Shown here: in pieces, positions 1-8,938 of the stretch | Numbering within the stretch: the stretch's first letter is position 1 | How the letters are laid out: each line of letters begins with the position of its first letter | NCBI GenBank assembly: GCA_903866255.1 | Contig: CAIPMW010000013.1 | Location: forward strand, 1-44,245 | Length of the DNA: 44,245 nt | From: an uncultured Chlorobiaceae bacterium | Lineage (GTDB): Bacteria > Bacteroidota > Chlorobiia > Chlorobiales > Chlorobiaceae | Direction of reading: 5' to 3' | Program-made: the position numbers and the translations under genes | The notes under the pieces: model-generated | Database searches by the model: none | Seen by the model: the letters and a program-made list of their open reading frames with translations, nothing else | What the model was told of the DNA's origin: nothing

Positions 1-112
1 CAAGGTTGTAGCGACGCTGGGGAGTGCCCTCCACCAGACGAGCCAACTGAGCCTGCGATACCACCCGGTGCCCGAGACCGGAGTGCATCAACTTTTCTGT
101 GATCGTTTGCAT
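1..112 (-). CDS. Partial AbiEi-like antitoxin / transcriptional regulator, N-terminus only
   Basis: A reading frame on the minus strand begins at ATG 112-110 and stays open to the window edge, giving 37 residues that start MQTITEKLMHSGLGHRVVSQ. The segment SQAQLARLVEGTPQRRYNL resembles, from memory, the N-terminal winged-helix region of AbiEi-family antitoxins of type IV toxin-antitoxin systems, which repress their own operon and counteract an AbiEii nucleotidyltransferase toxin. No strong ribosome-binding site is visible. The partner toxin, if any, would lie outside the window to the left. The assignment rests on a short stretch and could be another HTH regulator. Confidence 0.45.
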   Translation of the reverse strand, partial: MQTITEKLMHSGLGHRVVSQAQLARLVEGTPQRRYNL

Positions 113-243
113 TCATGTATGATACTTTCATTTTTTGAAAGGTACAAACATTTTTTAGAACAAAAAAATAGTCTGAGCAATTTCGCTGGTACGCAACATC
201 GAATCTGCCAGATTCCAGGTTATCTGCACGTACACACAATATA

Positions 244-360
244 TTATGCGGTCGCCTCCAGAATATCAGCCAGCAATCGCCTGCCTTTTTCGGTCAAGCA
301 GTACTGCTGACGGGAACTGGTAGGTTTCTCCGGGATAGTCGTCCTTGCTCGGCAAATGCC
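244..360 (-). pseudogene. 3' remnant of an AlbA_2/Fic-like regulator C-terminus
   Basis: On the minus strand a frame ending at TAA 246-244 reads TTIPEKPTSSRQQYCLTEKG followed by RRLLADILEATA. This resembles the C-terminal winged-helix tail seen in AlbA_2/AAA_4 or Fic-type regulatory proteins (pattern TIPxKPxSRxQxYxLTxKGRxLL). The frame is closed by a stop about 50 codons upstream and has no credible start or ribosome-binding site, so only the 3' end survives. Together with the antitoxin fragment it suggests that the DNA left of the dsr operon is decayed accessory sequence. The family identification is from memory. Confidence 0.4.
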
Positions 361-395
361 AGTCGTTATAACCATTTTCAACCAAATCACTTTTT

Positions 396-1904
396 TCAGC
401 AAGCCCTAAAAAGCTTTACATACTCCTCTTGAGTTGCCTGATCGGCTGTTTTTACCCTGATTTTTTCAGGAAAAGCTTGATAAACGGTATGAAAGTCACT
501 GACACAGGACGGGGATGAAAAATATATCTCATCTATAAAATTGAGGTCTACAGGTTCATCCCGCTCACCGACAGTATGCCCAGCACCATCACGTTTGCAG
601 GTAAAATGTATCTTTACAGACTCAGCCGAACCTGAGTGACTGAAATCTTCCCCTGCTATCACTATTTTTTTCTTTTTGGAGTACCAGTTATCCTCAATGG
701 AGTGCCGAATGTTATCACCGATAATCAGAAGCGCTGGCGAATTCACCTGCTTGTCTCCCTTTCTCAACTCACCCAATGTTCCCGTAATAATTTTCTGGTT
801 GTACCTTGTCGCATTCTGCACAATAGCAACAGGCGTAGTGTCGTTACGACCCTTTAATGCCACAGCATCAAGCACCTCATGAACCGTAGAGGCCACCATA
901 TAGTAAACAAGAGTATCGGTATCAGGAACCTGGACTTTGCTCACTGGATGGCCAGTACAAAAAGCAACTGAGGAGGAGACTTTTCTCATCGTCAAAGGTA
1001 TCTCTGTGTAAGCGCTGGCACCATGAGCAGCGGTAATACCAGGAATAATCTCGTATCCTATACCATGCTCTCTCAGCACCTCTATCTCTTCGCCACCACG
1101 TCCAAAAATAAAGGGATCTCCCCCTTTGAGCCTTGCCACTATTTTACCCTCCTGCGCATGACGAAGAATCTCTTCGTTGATAGCATCCTGCTCAAAATGG
1201 TGACTGTCTTTCCTTTTTCCTGTATAAATTTTACGCGCACTGAACTGTGCAACAAGGTCACTGCTGACCAGATCATCATAAAGGATAACATCGGCCTCGC
1301 ATAAAACTCTTGCGGCCTTGATGGTCAGCAGTTCCGGATCACCCGGACCAGCTCCAATAATATAGACATACCCCTTTTTGTGCAGATCCGGAACAGGTAT
1401 ACCAATCTCGGCTGTCGTCTTCACAAGTTCATTTCCCTGACTCTGACAAGTACCCTGGAAGTCACCCCGTTGCACGATCGATTTCAGTGTATTTCGCCAT
1501 GCAACGGCCTTTTTTACATTTTCACCATTAGATGAGACGGCAATGGTCATCTCATCCTGCTTGATCACCGCTGGTGAGATAAAATCTGACAACTCCCGGT
1601 TATCGACAACATTGACCATAATTCCATAAGCCGCAGCATCGTTTTTTATCCTGCGGTTCACCTCAAGGTTGCTGGTACAGGCATAGACAAGAAAAAAGCC
1701 TTCAAGATCTGAAGTTTCATACTCTTTACGAATCTCTGTAAAGCCCATCTGATGCAACTCATCCTGAATCTCAGGCGATACAATGGAGATATTACGGGTG
1801 TACTGCACAACCGTCTTAATCTTGTGAAGTGCAATTTTTCCGCCGCCCACAAAGAGAATTCTTTTATTATCTATCCTGATATTCAGTGGCAGAAAACTTT
1901 TCAT
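396..1904 (-). CDS. cysG: Fused siroheme synthase: precorrin-2 dehydrogenase/ferrochelatase + uroporphyrinogen-III methyltransferase (DsrV/DsrW functions)
   Basis: This 502-residue cytoplasmic protein should make siroheme, the cofactor of DsrAB, from uroporphyrinogen III. Residues 1-150 form a SirC/Met8-type NAD-binding domain ([14 protein letters not shown]). Residues 178 to about 415 are an SUMT methyltransferase with [29 protein letters not shown] and [13 protein letters not shown]. The domain order matches CysG. A further 90-residue tail ([14 protein letters not shown]) looks like a shortened uroporphyrinogen-III synthase (HemD) C-lobe. It is the last gene of the dsr operon, 129 bp downstream of dsrP. 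In other green sulfur bacteria these roles are, as I recall, assigned to dsrV and dsrW; here both domains sit on one chain. No obvious terminator follows. Confidence 0.9.
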   Translation of the reverse strand: MKSFLPLNIRIDNKRILFVGGGKIALHKIKTVVQYTRNISIVSPEIQDELHQMGFTEIRKEYETSDLEGFFLVYACTSNLEVNRRIKNDAAAYGIMVNVVDNRELSDFISPAVIKQDEMTIAVSSNGENVKKAVAWRNTLKSIVQRGDFQGTCQSQGNELVKTTAEIGIPVPDLHKKGYVYIIGAGPGDPELLTIKAARVLCEADVILYDDLVSSDLVAQFSARKIYTGKRKDSHHFEQDAINEEILRHAQEGKIVARLKGGDPFIFGRGGEEIEVLREHGIGYEIIPGITAAHGASAYTEIPLTMRKVSSSVAFCTGHPVSKVQVPDTDTLVYYMVASTVHEVLDAVALKGRNDTTPVAIVQNATRYNQKIITGTLGELRKGDKQVNSPALLIIGDNIRHSIEDNWYSKKKKIVIAGEDFSHSGSAESVKIHFTCKRDGAGHTVGERDEPVDLNFIDEIYFSSPSCVSDFHTVYQAFPEKIRVKTADQATQEEYVKLFRAC

Positions 1905-2033
1905 GATCTCTCCTTTTACAGTAAAAACTCCCTTGACAAGGAGTTCCCGTCAAAAAAAACTGGCCCCCTGCAAACCCGAAAAGCAGGGAGCCCTTTGGAA
2001 AATAATTGCAAAACAGAAAACAACAACAAACAA

Positions 2034-3119
2034 TCAACCAACATGTTCCATCTTTACTGAAACGACAACCTTTAAAAGGGCCGTAAACAACAGAGCACCA
2101 AGACTCCAGATTCCAGCGGCAATAAACAGTTCCGTTGACGTTGGTACATACGCAACAATTGAGGCAAGCGGTACAGGAACAAGCTCCCCGCCAATCAATA
2201 ACCCGGTGCTCTTCTCAATCAACAGGGAGAGAACAAGAGCGGCACAAGCTCCGGCAAACAACGGTTCCGATTTTTTTGATGATGGAAGAAGCAGAAGAAT
2301 AACCGAAACAAAACCAATAATGAGAGCAAACCAAATCAACGGCACATTGCTGTAGAATGGAGTAAATAATTGGACCACCAGCAGAAGAATGTGAGCTGCT
2401 CCAGCGTAAGTTGCTATCATGGCGAGCTTCTCTCTTCCCTCTTTTCCTGTGTCAATACCCGTAGTTTTCTTCAGGGCAAGAGTAACCAGAATCAGTAACG
2501 CCATCCCCGCAGCAACGGCAGAGGCTATAAAACGGGTGGCAAGCACGGCAGTCAACCAGAAATTGAGATCAGGCAGGCATGAATAGATCAATGCAGTAGC
2601 AGCAAGAATACCAAATGCCAAAAGAATTGAGAGATATATGAGCAACTTCACCCATTCAGGGGGCTGCACACCCTTCTTCTCAGCACCAAGCATTGCCCAT
2701 CCGGCGATGATAGTTGTGGCAAGATAACCCGAAAGAAACAGGAACTCCCAAAAAACCGGGGATCGGGGATTGGGATAGAAAATAATGTTAAGCAGACGAT
2801 CCGGCTTTCCCATATCAGCCACCACAAACAGCATACTCATCAAGGCTGCTGAGGCTGCCATAAACAGCGCAACGATGACTGTTTCTGTCAACTCCTTCTG
2901 CTGACGCAGAAAGACCATAACAACAGAAGCAGCAACACCAATGAAAAAGGTGAATTGTACTGTATACATCCCCCGACTTGCATCACGCCCCATACCTGTA
3001 ACAGTAAGCCCGAACCATCGCTGCTGATAATAGGCAGAAAGGCCGGAAGCAATAAGCGCAACAAGGAATACTGTCCAGATCCAGTAACTGCGGTTTCCTT
3101 TCAGAGCTTTCTCAATCAT
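2034..3119 (-). CDS. dsrP: DsrP, NrfD-like quinone-interacting membrane subunit of DsrMKJOP
   Basis: A 361-residue polytopic inner-membrane protein with roughly ten hydrophobic segments, the first at about residues 15-30. It belongs to the NrfD/PsrC family, which exchanges electrons with the quinone pool. In the DsrMKJOP complex DsrP pairs with the ferredoxin-like DsrO. The start MIEKALKGNRSYWIW lies 9 bp after the dsrO stop, as expected for co-translated partners. Conserved features include GKPDRLLNIIFYPNPRSP in a loop and several membrane-embedded charged residues. The protein is of normal length for DsrP and nothing appears broken. Confidence 0.93.
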   Translation of the reverse strand: MIEKALKGNRSYWIWTVFLVALIASGLSAYYQQRWFGLTVTGMGRDASRGMYTVQFTFFIGVAASVVMVFLRQQKELTETVIVALFMAASAALMSMLFVVADMGKPDRLLNIIFYPNPRSPVFWEFLFLSGYLATTIIAGWAMLGAEKKGVQPPEWVKLLIYLSILLAFGILAATALIYSCLPDLNFWLTAVLATRFIASAVAAGMALLILVTLALKKTTGIDTGKEGREKLAMIATYAGAAHILLLVVQLFTPFYSNVPLIWFALIIGFVSVILLLLPSSKKSEPLFAGACAALVLSLLIEKSTGLLIGGELVPVPLASIVAYVPTSTELFIAAGIWSLGALLFTALLKVVVSVKMEHVG

Positions 3120-3128
3120 GGGAAAACG

Positions 3129-3908
3129 TTAAATAATGTAAAAAACTGAAGGTTTTGTTCCCAACTCCGGCTTTCTCTGCATGGTGACATTGCTTTCAAG
3201 CAACATACGGATATCTGATCGGGGATCGTTCAAATCACCGAAAACAAGAGCCTGTTCAGGACACGCCTCAACACACGCAGGCAGCAAACCCTTGACCAGC
3301 CTGTTGGAGCAGAAATTGCATTTTTCCACGACACCCTGCTGCCTTGTCGGGTATGCCGTAACTGGATCGACAATCTCTGTGCGAGGATCCTCCCAGTTAA
3401 AACTCAGTGAGCCGTAAGGGCAAGCTGGCATACAGAAGCGACATCCAATGCAACGATGATAATCAATCTCAACAATACCGTCCCAGCGCTTAAACGTTGC
3501 TCCCGTCGGGCAGATTTGTGTACAGGGAGAATCGGCACAGTGGTTGCACAACGAGATAAACGTTCGGTTCTGAATCTCTTTGCTGACACCGGCAATATCG
3601 GCAGTCGGAAAAACATTTCTGTATGAATTTTTCCAGATCCATCGAATCTCCTCCCTCCGGTTTTTAAAGGCAGGTACATTATGCTCATGATGGCACGCCG
3701 CAATGCACTGCTGGCAATCCTCCTTGCATTTACGCGTATCAATCAACATTCCCCAGCGAATTTTTCCGGGAACCGGCTTTTCATCCCAAACTGGAAGAGC
3801 GGTTTTTTCCAGTGAAAATGCTGGAACCAACCCGGATGCAGCACCAAGACCTGCAAAAACCCCTAATGTGGTTTTTTTGATAAATTCTCTTCGTTGTTCA
3901 TTCATCAT
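3129..3908 (-). CDS. dsrO: DsrO, periplasmic ferredoxin-like iron-sulfur subunit (Tat-exported)
   Basis: A 259-residue protein with a twin-arginine signal ([15 protein letters not shown]) followed by four cysteine groups typical of DsrO/Nrf[39 protein letters not shown] and [20 protein letters not shown]. These would bind several [4Fe-4S] clusters and pass electrons between DsrJ and the membrane subunit DsrP. I place the start at ATG 3908 ([12 protein letters not shown]), which overlaps the dsrJ stop in ATGATGAATG. The longer upstream in-frame extension lies inside dsrJ and would put non-signal residues before the Tat motif. It lies between dsrJ and dsrP. Confidence 0.93.
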   Translation of the reverse strand: MMNEQRREFIKKTTLGVFAGLGAASGLVPAFSLEKTALPVWDEKPVPGKIRWGMLIDTRKCKEDCQQCIAACHHEHNVPAFKNRREEIRWIWKNSYRNVFPTADIAGVSKEIQNRTFISLCNHCADSPCTQICPTGATFKRWDGIVEIDYHRCIGCRFCMPACPYGSLSFNWEDPRTEIVDPVTAYPTRQQGVVEKCNFCSNRLVKGLLPACVEACPEQALVFGDLNDPRSDIRMLLESNVTMQRKPELGTKPSVFYII

Positions 3909-4285
3909 GGTGTTTCCATCGGCGATAGATGACAATTCCAGCACTTTGGTTTAACATTGGCATAGCTATGGCAATTATAGCAGAAGAGTCGATTGTTATG
4001 ACATCCCAGGCAAGTACCCAGACTCTTCTGGAACCTGCTGCCATTTGAGGCGATATGCACTCTATCTCCTTCTCGAACGACTGACCTCTCCCATCCCTGC
4101 AACACCTGCATGTGGTTGGCACGCATGAACTCTTTCGGGGCAATGCACTTTGTGCTGTCGATAGCCGAAACACGAGCGAGAGGCTTCTGTGATAGTTCAG
4201 CCTCACCATTGCGAAAAACATAAAGCGCCACAACAATGGAAAACGCAGCAAAAGTAACAAGCCAAAGCAGTTTTCTACTCTTCAT
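3905..4285 (-). CDS. dsrJ: DsrJ, triheme cytochrome c of DsrMKJOP
   Basis: A 126-residue protein with one N-terminal membrane anchor or uncleaved signal ([19 protein letters not shown]) and three CXXCH haem-binding motifs: CLGCH, CYNCH and CWNCH. This is the usual haem count for DsrJ, the periplasmic triheme cytochrome of the Dsr membrane complex. An additional cysteine in [11 protein letters not shown] corresponds in position to the region implicated in unusual haem ligation in DsrJ homologues. The start ATG 4285 is chosen because a GGAGGT sits 4 nt upstream; ATG 4288 is also possible. The start overlaps the end of dsrK and the stop overlaps dsrO, indicating tight translational coupling. Confidence 0.93.
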   Translation of the reverse strand: MKSRKLLWLVTFAAFSIVVALYVFRNGEAELSQKPLARVSAIDSTKCIAPKEFMRANHMQVLQGWERSVVREGDRVHIASNGSRFQKSLGTCLGCHNNRLFCYNCHSYANVKPKCWNCHLSPMETP

Positions 4286-5924
4286 CATCACCTCCATCCT
4301 CAAAACCAGCCATGGTGTTCTCTCTCAAGTCTGTTGTTCTCCTCTTTTCACCCTGCATGACAAGCGCATTACCAACAAGTTCATGGAGACCATAGACCGA
4401 AACACCTGGATTCCAGTATTTCATAAGAGGAGGAAGACTGGCACGATCGATAGCACAGATGGTCACAAGAGAGTCAACCTTATGACGTTCTTTGACCTGC
4501 TTGACCGCATTGGCTCTTGGAAATCCTCCTCTCATACGATTTTCCATGTTCTCCTCCGCATTCAGGCCACTTCCTGAACCGCAGCAGAAGGTCTTTTCCC
4601 TGATGGTATCCTCCGGCATTTCATGGAAGCTGTTGCAAACGTTCCGAAGAACATGTCGCGGCTCTTCGAACATGCCCATTCCTCTGGCAACGTTGCAGGA
4701 GTCGTGAAAGGTTGTCCGCAGATGATCGTTTCGTTTCGGGTCAAGTTTCAGCTTATTATGATAGATCAAATCAGCAGTAAATTCTGCGATATGCACCATT
4801 TTGGTGGCAGAGGCATTGGTGAACCTGGTTCCTGTAATCGGAGATACCGGCACTTGAAGAAAATCTGCAGGGCCGTTCATCGTGTTCATATACTGATGCA
4901 CCACACGCCACATGTGGCCGCATTCACCACCAAGTATCCACTTCACTCCAAGGCGTTTTGCTTCGTGATACATCTTGGCATTCAGCTTCTTCATCATATC
5001 ATTCGAGGTGAACATGCCAAAATTCCCACCTTCAGAGGCGTAGGTGCTGATGGTATAATCAAGACCAATATGATGAAAGAGTAACAGGTAGCCCATCATC
5101 GTATAGACACCGGGATCACCGAACACATCGCCGGAGGGAGTAACGAATAGAACCTCAGCTCCCTTTCGATTAAAAGTAGGCTCCACTGCAACACCTGTAA
5201 GATCTTCGATATCCTCAACGAGGGAATTTATATTCTGTACAAAGGTATGTGGCTCAATGCCAAGATGGTTACCGGTACGGTTACAGTTCGAAACAGGAGC
5301 AAGAATCCAGTTATTGTTCACGCCGACAAGATTCAGTAACTCCCTGACCATCATGGTTATCTCCGCAGTATCAATCCCGAAGGGGCAGAAAACAGAACAG
5401 CGGCGACATTCGGTACACTGGTGAAAGTACATGTGCCACTCTTTGATCACCGCTTCTGTAAGCTTCCGTGATCCTGAAAAGCCTTTCAAAATCTTCTCGA
5501 CAAGAGGAAAATCATGTCGATAGACCGAGCGAAGCAGCTCCGCACGCACAACTGGCATATTTTTTGGATCTCCGGTGCCAAGGAAAAAATGGCATTTGTC
5601 GGCACAGGCTCCACAACGAACACAGCTATCAAGAAACAGTTTCAGGGAACGGTATTTCTTCAGGCGGCTTTGCAGGCCATCACTGATGGTTTTCTGCCAG
5701 CCTGCAGGCAATTGCCAATCATCGTCAGTTGCCGCCCATTTCCTCGGATTGGCAAAACCAAGATCTTCAAGCACCTCCGATTTACCAGGAAAACACCAAT
5801 TCCCGTCACGAAACTCGACAGGGATATCCCACCACTCGCGGGCAGAGTAGTCCCCTTTGAGAACACTTGGCTTTTCGTCGAACTCTTTTTTAAGTTCGGG
5901 GAGTTTGGGAACGTATTTCGACAT
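4275..5924 (-). CDS. dsrK: DsrK, HdrD-like iron-sulfur catalytic subunit
   Basis: A 549-residue cytoplasmic protein related to heterodisulfide reductase subunit D. It has two ferredoxin-type cysteine sets, CVRCGACADKCHFFLG and CTECRRCSVFCPFG. Further on are CCG-type motifs: GGECGHMWR, HDSCNVARGMGMFEE and FCCGSGSGLN, which in HdrB-like proteins bind a noncubane [4Fe-4S] cluster. In the Dsr complex DsrK is thought to handle the DsrC trisulfide/thiol cycle and to exchange electrons with DsrM. The C-terminus is acidic (GGDDEE). It overlaps dsrJ by 11 bp and follows dsrM directly, with dsrM ending at 5927. Length is as expected for the family. Confidence 0.94.
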   Translation of the reverse strand: MSKYVPKLPELKKEFDEKPSVLKGDYSAREWWDIPVEFRDGNWCFPGKSEVLEDLGFANPRKWAATDDDWQLPAGWQKTISDGLQSRLKKYRSLKLFLDSCVRCGACADKCHFFLGTGDPKNMPVVRAELLRSVYRHDFPLVEKILKGFSGSRKLTEAVIKEWHMYFHQCTECRRCSVFCPFGIDTAEITMMVRELLNLVGVNNNWILAPVSNCNRTGNHLGIEPHTFVQNINSLVEDIEDLTGVAVEPTFNRKGAEVLFVTPSGDVFGDPGVYTMMGYLLLFHHIGLDYTISTYASEGGNFGMFTSNDMMKKLNAKMYHEAKRLGVKWILGGECGHMWRVVHQYMNTMNGPADFLQVPVSPITGTRFTNASATKMVHIAEFTADLIYHNKLKLDPKRNDHLRTTFHDSCNVARGMGMFEEPRHVLRNVCNSFHEMPEDTIREKTFCCGSGSGLNAEENMENRMRGGFPRANAVKQVKERHKVDSLVTICAIDRASLPPLMKYWNPGVSVYGLHELVGNALVMQGEKRRTTDLRENTMAGFEDGGDDEE

Positions 5925-5926
5925 AA

Positions 5927-6922
5927 TTATTGCTTTTCAATCGGCAGCTTGGCCTTTTTCATCTTTTCGCGGTAATCATCTTCATACTCAGCGTATGTTC
6001 TGAACTTGATAGCGGTATTCCAGGGATTAATGTGCCGTTTTTCACGACTGTTATTACACTGGTTGCGGGTCGGACTTAAAAAAATTGCTCCTGCATGCAT
6101 AAGCTTGCTGAAGGGGAAGTAGATCGCAAGAACTGAAACCAGAAAAAGATGAACATAAAAGAGAGCACCTATATCTCCCGGAGCATCAACACTGAAGTTG
6201 ACAAGCCTCAGCATCTGGTCTTTGACCGGCATGATATCGAGCCTTGTCAGGTAGCGCATGAAAACGCCAACGACAACAATAGCCGCAATGAGAAAAAGCG
6301 GGAAGTAATCCGTTTGCAATGAAATGAGACGCATTTTTGCATCATTCAACCGACGAAAAACAAGAAAAGTTATAGCCACAAGAACCACCGCATCGGTGAT
6401 ATAAAAGGTTGGAAGGGTAACATCAAAAAAACCATCAACATGAGAAAGCAAATCGGTAAATCCCGGAACCATGGGAAAAAAGAAACGTGAGTGACGAAGC
6501 ACAATAATCAGCAGAGACCAATGAAATGCAAGTCCTCCAAACCAGAGCCATTTATGTGATCCGTAGGCAAGATTGGCATCTTTATGGATTTCGGCTTTGG
6601 TATTGCGAAAAAGAGAGCGGAAAAATAACACTTCAAACAGCACCCTGGCTGCAACTTCCCAAAAACGATGAGGACTTTCAAACCTGTCGTACTTGATCCA
6701 TTCCAGCGATTTCTCTTGCCCGCAGGTTGTTGGAATACGGAATGGGACTGGCCGCCTGAGCCAGTCTGCCAGACGCAAGAGAAAACCTGCCAGCAAAACA
6801 ACAATTGCTGTATAGGGAATGATGACTCCGAAAAGATAGGATAAACCGGCATACTGAACGCCAACAAAGGGAATAAGAGCAAGAATCGCCACCATAACAA
6901 GCGGCATAAACACTTTCTTCAT
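5927..6922 (-). CDS. dsrM: DsrM, b-type haem membrane subunit of DsrMKJOP
   Basis: A 331-residue integral membrane protein of the NarI-like family, with about six hydrophobic segments starting at residues 5-25 and 33-50. Histidines in or near the helices (FHWSLLIIVLRHSRFFF, LLSHVDGF, FYVHLFLVSV, LMHAGAIF) are candidate haem b ligands. It forms the core MK module with DsrK, linking the cytoplasmic thiol chemistry to the menaquinone pool. The N-terminus (MKKVFMPLVMVAILALIPF) starts at the stop of dsrT with a 4-bp overlap, and dsrK follows after 2 bp. Confidence 0.93.
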   Translation of the reverse strand: MKKVFMPLVMVAILALIPFVGVQYAGLSYLFGVIIPYTAIVVLLAGFLLRLADWLRRPVPFRIPTTCGQEKSLEWIKYDRFESPHRFWEVAARVLFEVLFFRSLFRNTKAEIHKDANLAYGSHKWLWFGGLAFHWSLLIIVLRHSRFFFPMVPGFTDLLSHVDGFFDVTLPTFYITDAVVLVAITFLVFRRLNDAKMRLISLQTDYFPLFLIAAIVVVGVFMRYLTRLDIMPVKDQMLRLVNFSVDAPGDIGALFYVHLFLVSVLAIYFPFSKLMHAGAIFLSPTRNQCNNSREKRHINPWNTAIKFRTYAEYEDDYREKMKKAKLPIEKQ

Positions 6923-7389
6923 GCCTCAGCCCTCCTTAACGCCATAAACATTCTGCGGCGACCCTCTTCAACTTTAAGTTGATATATTTTTTCACGATGC
7001 TGCATATAACTGTCGAATGCTTCAAGGGTAAGAATGTCAAAACGCGAATTAAATGCCTCCTGCACCTCCTGCGCCAGGGTGCCCGGCACAGTGGTTTTCA
7101 ACATAATATCGCGCAGCATTAATTTCGGTTCCAAAAAAATTGACAACGCTTTTGATGGGAGAATGTCCTGTACTGCTAAAATCCGCGTAACATCTTCAAG
7201 AGCCTCCTTATAATCGCTCTCGCCCTTGCCAAGGCTGGATAGAATCAGCTCCAGCGCTCTTGAAAGCTCCATTGCAACAGGAGTTGCGTAACCCATTTTC
7301 TCGGGAAACAATCCAAGCGCACTATCCAGCCACTGCTGAAGAATAGTCTCCCTGTGTGCATCAAGGAGCTGTAGCCATCTTGTCTTCAT
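6919..7389 (-). CDS. dsrT: DsrT, RsbRD-N-like accessory protein
   Basis: A 156-residue soluble, mostly helical protein. Its position between dsrH and dsrM matches dsrT of other green sulfur bacteria. The N-terminal part (QLLDAHRETILQQWLDS) resembles the RsbRD N-terminal-type domain often found just upstream of dsrMKJOP genes in sulfur-metabolising bacteria. No cofactor or catalytic motif is visible, and there is no signal peptide or membrane segment. The biochemical role is not established, although I recall a mutant phenotype in sulfide oxidation for a Chlorobaculum homologue. The stop overlaps the dsrM start by 4 bp. Confidence 0.8.
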   Translation of the reverse strand: MKTRWLQLLDAHRETILQQWLDSALGLFPEKMGYATPVAMELSRALELILSSLGKGESDYKEALEDVTRILAVQDILPSKALSIFLEPKLMLRDIMLKTTVPGTLAQEVQEAFNSRFDILTLEAFDSYMQHREKIYQLKVEEGRRRMFMALRRAEA

Positions 7390-7434
7390 AGCGTACTACA
7401 TAACAATTTCACAATCCTCTCATCAGTCAGAAAC

Positions 7435-7728
7435 TCAAAACCAACTGTTCACCTGATGCTCTTCGACAAGGCCTACAAATCCTTCGTAATCAACAGTTTC
7501 AACACCTTCAGCAAGAGTTCCAATCCCCCGCGCATCCAGATCCGGCCGCAGTGCAAAAACAGGATTGGTTTTTAGAACACGCTCAATTTCATGCGTAAAT
7601 TTATTGCCTGACTGCACGGCATAAACTCCGTCCTCAATAAAAAGAACGGGATCTCCCGGCAACAAAAACCTGGTACAGGTCTCGAATGTATTATTTTCAA
7701 ACGGTGATTTATTGATAGTATGCAACAT
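7435..7728 (-). CDS. dsrH: DsrH, TusB-like subunit of the DsrEFH sulfur transferase
   Basis: A 97-residue cytoplasmic protein of the DsrH/TusB family. The opening MLHTINKSPFENNTFETC places a cysteine at residue 18, close to the conserved persulfide-associated cysteine of DsrH. The core GDPVLFIEDGVYAV is a family hallmark, and the C-terminal VNSWF is also typical. With DsrE and DsrF it builds a heterohexamer that passes sulfur towards DsrC. It lies 11 bp downstream of dsrF; the 45-bp gap to dsrT is short and holds no visible terminator. Confidence 0.92.
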   Translation of the reverse strand: MLHTINKSPFENNTFETCTRFLLPGDPVLFIEDGVYAVQSGNKFTHEIERVLKTNPVFALRPDLDARGIGTLAEGVETVDYEGFVGLVEEHQVNSWF

Positions 7729-7739
7729 GATTTATTAGG

Positions 7740-8117
7740 TCAATGGTGAATAATGACATCCTGTTCTTTCATCAATCTGCCTGTCTCCTGAGCGTCCAGC
7801 ACTTCAACATCAACAACCAGATCATCTTCAGTCAAGCCCCGCTCTTCAAGTGAAACTCTGTCGACATAAAGTTTTTCGACATCGTAGCCATCCAGGGCCA
7901 TAAAGGTCTTTGAAAAGCCCTTGATCCCGATACCACTGGTATCCTGTCCTTTTTTGAGGGCATAAACCCCGTCGCCGATAAAGACAACAGAGAGATCCTG
8001 CTCGTAGGCAGCCATAATCAAAATCATCTCCAGCCCCTCATAAGTATAGATGGTGCCGTGTGGTGCATGGCGAAGGACATGCATGATCTTTTTTACATTT
8101 TCGTTTTCCATCTGCAT
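7740..8117 (-). CDS. dsrF: DsrF, TusC-like structural subunit of DsrEFH
   Basis: A 125-residue protein of the DsrF/TusC family, with the core motif LSVVFIGDGVYAL and a C-terminal QDVIIHH. It has no cysteine anywhere, which fits a structural rather than sulfur-carrying role inside the DsrEFH hexamer. The start ATG at 8117 overlaps the dsrE stop and has GGAG 4 nt upstream; an internal ATG two codons later is possible. Located between dsrE and dsrH as in other sulfur oxidisers. Confidence 0.92.
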   Translation of the reverse strand: MQMENENVKKIMHVLRHAPHGTIYTYEGLEMILIMAAYEQDLSVVFIGDGVYALKKGQDTSGIGIKGFSKTFMALDGYDVEKLYVDRVSLEERGLTEDDLVVDVEVLDAQETGRLMKEQDVIIHH

Positions 8118-8476
8118 TAATCTCCAAAGGTTACAAGTCTGTCGTTACGGATAGCAATGTCTGTAAGAGTGCCAAGACCGGTAATAGCACTTCCCTCGAC
8201 AAGGATATCATCACTGATTCCCCGACGTTTGGATGCAGCGATGCAGGCAAGAATCTCAACGCCATGTTTTTTACTCAGTTCACTCCATCGTCCGGCGATA
8301 TTCCGGTCGTCCTGGGGCGGATCCATGAGTTTCGTGACGTTGGTGACACCATCATTGTAGAGAAATACTGCATCAACAATATGTCCTTTTTTGATAGCGG
8401 CCTCAGCAAACTTGAAGGCCGTATCGGAGGCCTGGTGGTTGTACGGCCCCTCTTTGAGCAGAATACCTATTTTCAT
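8117..8476 (-). CDS. dsrE: DsrE, TusD-like sulfur-carrying subunit of DsrEFH
   Basis: A 119-residue cytoplasmic protein of the DsrE/TusD family, starting MKIGILLKEGPYNHQAS. Cys78 in VEILACIAASKRRG matches the number of the active-site persulfide cysteine (Cys78) known for Allochromatium vinosum DsrE. The longer in-frame extension to 8521 is rejected because family members begin at the first beta strand (MKIGILL). No strong ribosome-binding site precedes ATG 8476, so translation may be coupled to the upstream gene. It transfers sulfur to DsrC within the DsrEFH complex. Confidence 0.92.
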   Translation of the reverse strand: MKIGILLKEGPYNHQASDTAFKFAEAAIKKGHIVDAVFLYNDGVTNVTKLMDPPQDDRNIAGRWSELSKKHGVEILACIAASKRRGISDDILVEGSAITGLGTLTDIAIRNDRLVTFGD

Positions 8477-8525
8477 TGTCGATAAGTTCTTGACGTTTTG
8501 TAAACAAGTGAAATATTCCAACAGC

Positions 8526-8894
8526 TCAACACCCGGTCAGCTTCTCATGTAACGCTTCATAGAGAGGCGACCAGATTTTAGAATATTCGGCAAACGGCTT
8601 TTCGATAAACTGGCAAAAGTAGAGTGCGTTATCGGCCGCCTTGAAATTACCCTTATTGAGGGCATCGAGAGCCCTCTGGCCTGAATCAGCCGCATCATTT
8701 CCGGTAAGCTTCGCCTGATTCCAATAGTTGACAGCCTCTTGCCGAAAAACAAAATTTTTAGGCCGCAACTGGGCCTGCTTGAGCGACAACACCTCTACAT
8801 TTCGGGAACCAAAAGTAACCGGCCAGCCTGTTTCAGCCCACTTTCTGGAGCATGCAATGGCCTCCTGAACCTTATTTATGACTTCTTCTGACAT
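8526..8894 (-). CDS. dsrU: DsrU-position protein, small helical, function unknown
   Basis: A 122-residue soluble protein between dsrL and dsrE, the position given to dsrU in the green sulfur bacterial dsr order. It is predicted mainly helical (KAADNALYFCQFIEKPFAEY) with three cysteines (IACSRKW, LYFCQF and the C-terminal TGC). It has no signal peptide, membrane segment or recognised catalytic motif. The start has AGGAG 10 nt upstream. The name is given by position only; I cannot assign a function from sequence. The C-terminal cysteine is notable in a cluster devoted to persulfide carriers. Confidence 0.65.
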   Translation of the reverse strand: MSEEVINKVQEAIACSRKWAETGWPVTFGSRNVEVLSLKQAQLRPKNFVFRQEAVNYWNQAKLTGNDAADSGQRALDALNKGNFKAADNALYFCQFIEKPFAEYSKIWSPLYEALHEKLTGC

Positions 8895-8938
8895 GGATCC
8901 GTTATCTCCTGTATTTTCATGGTTTCTGTTCCCTGGGC

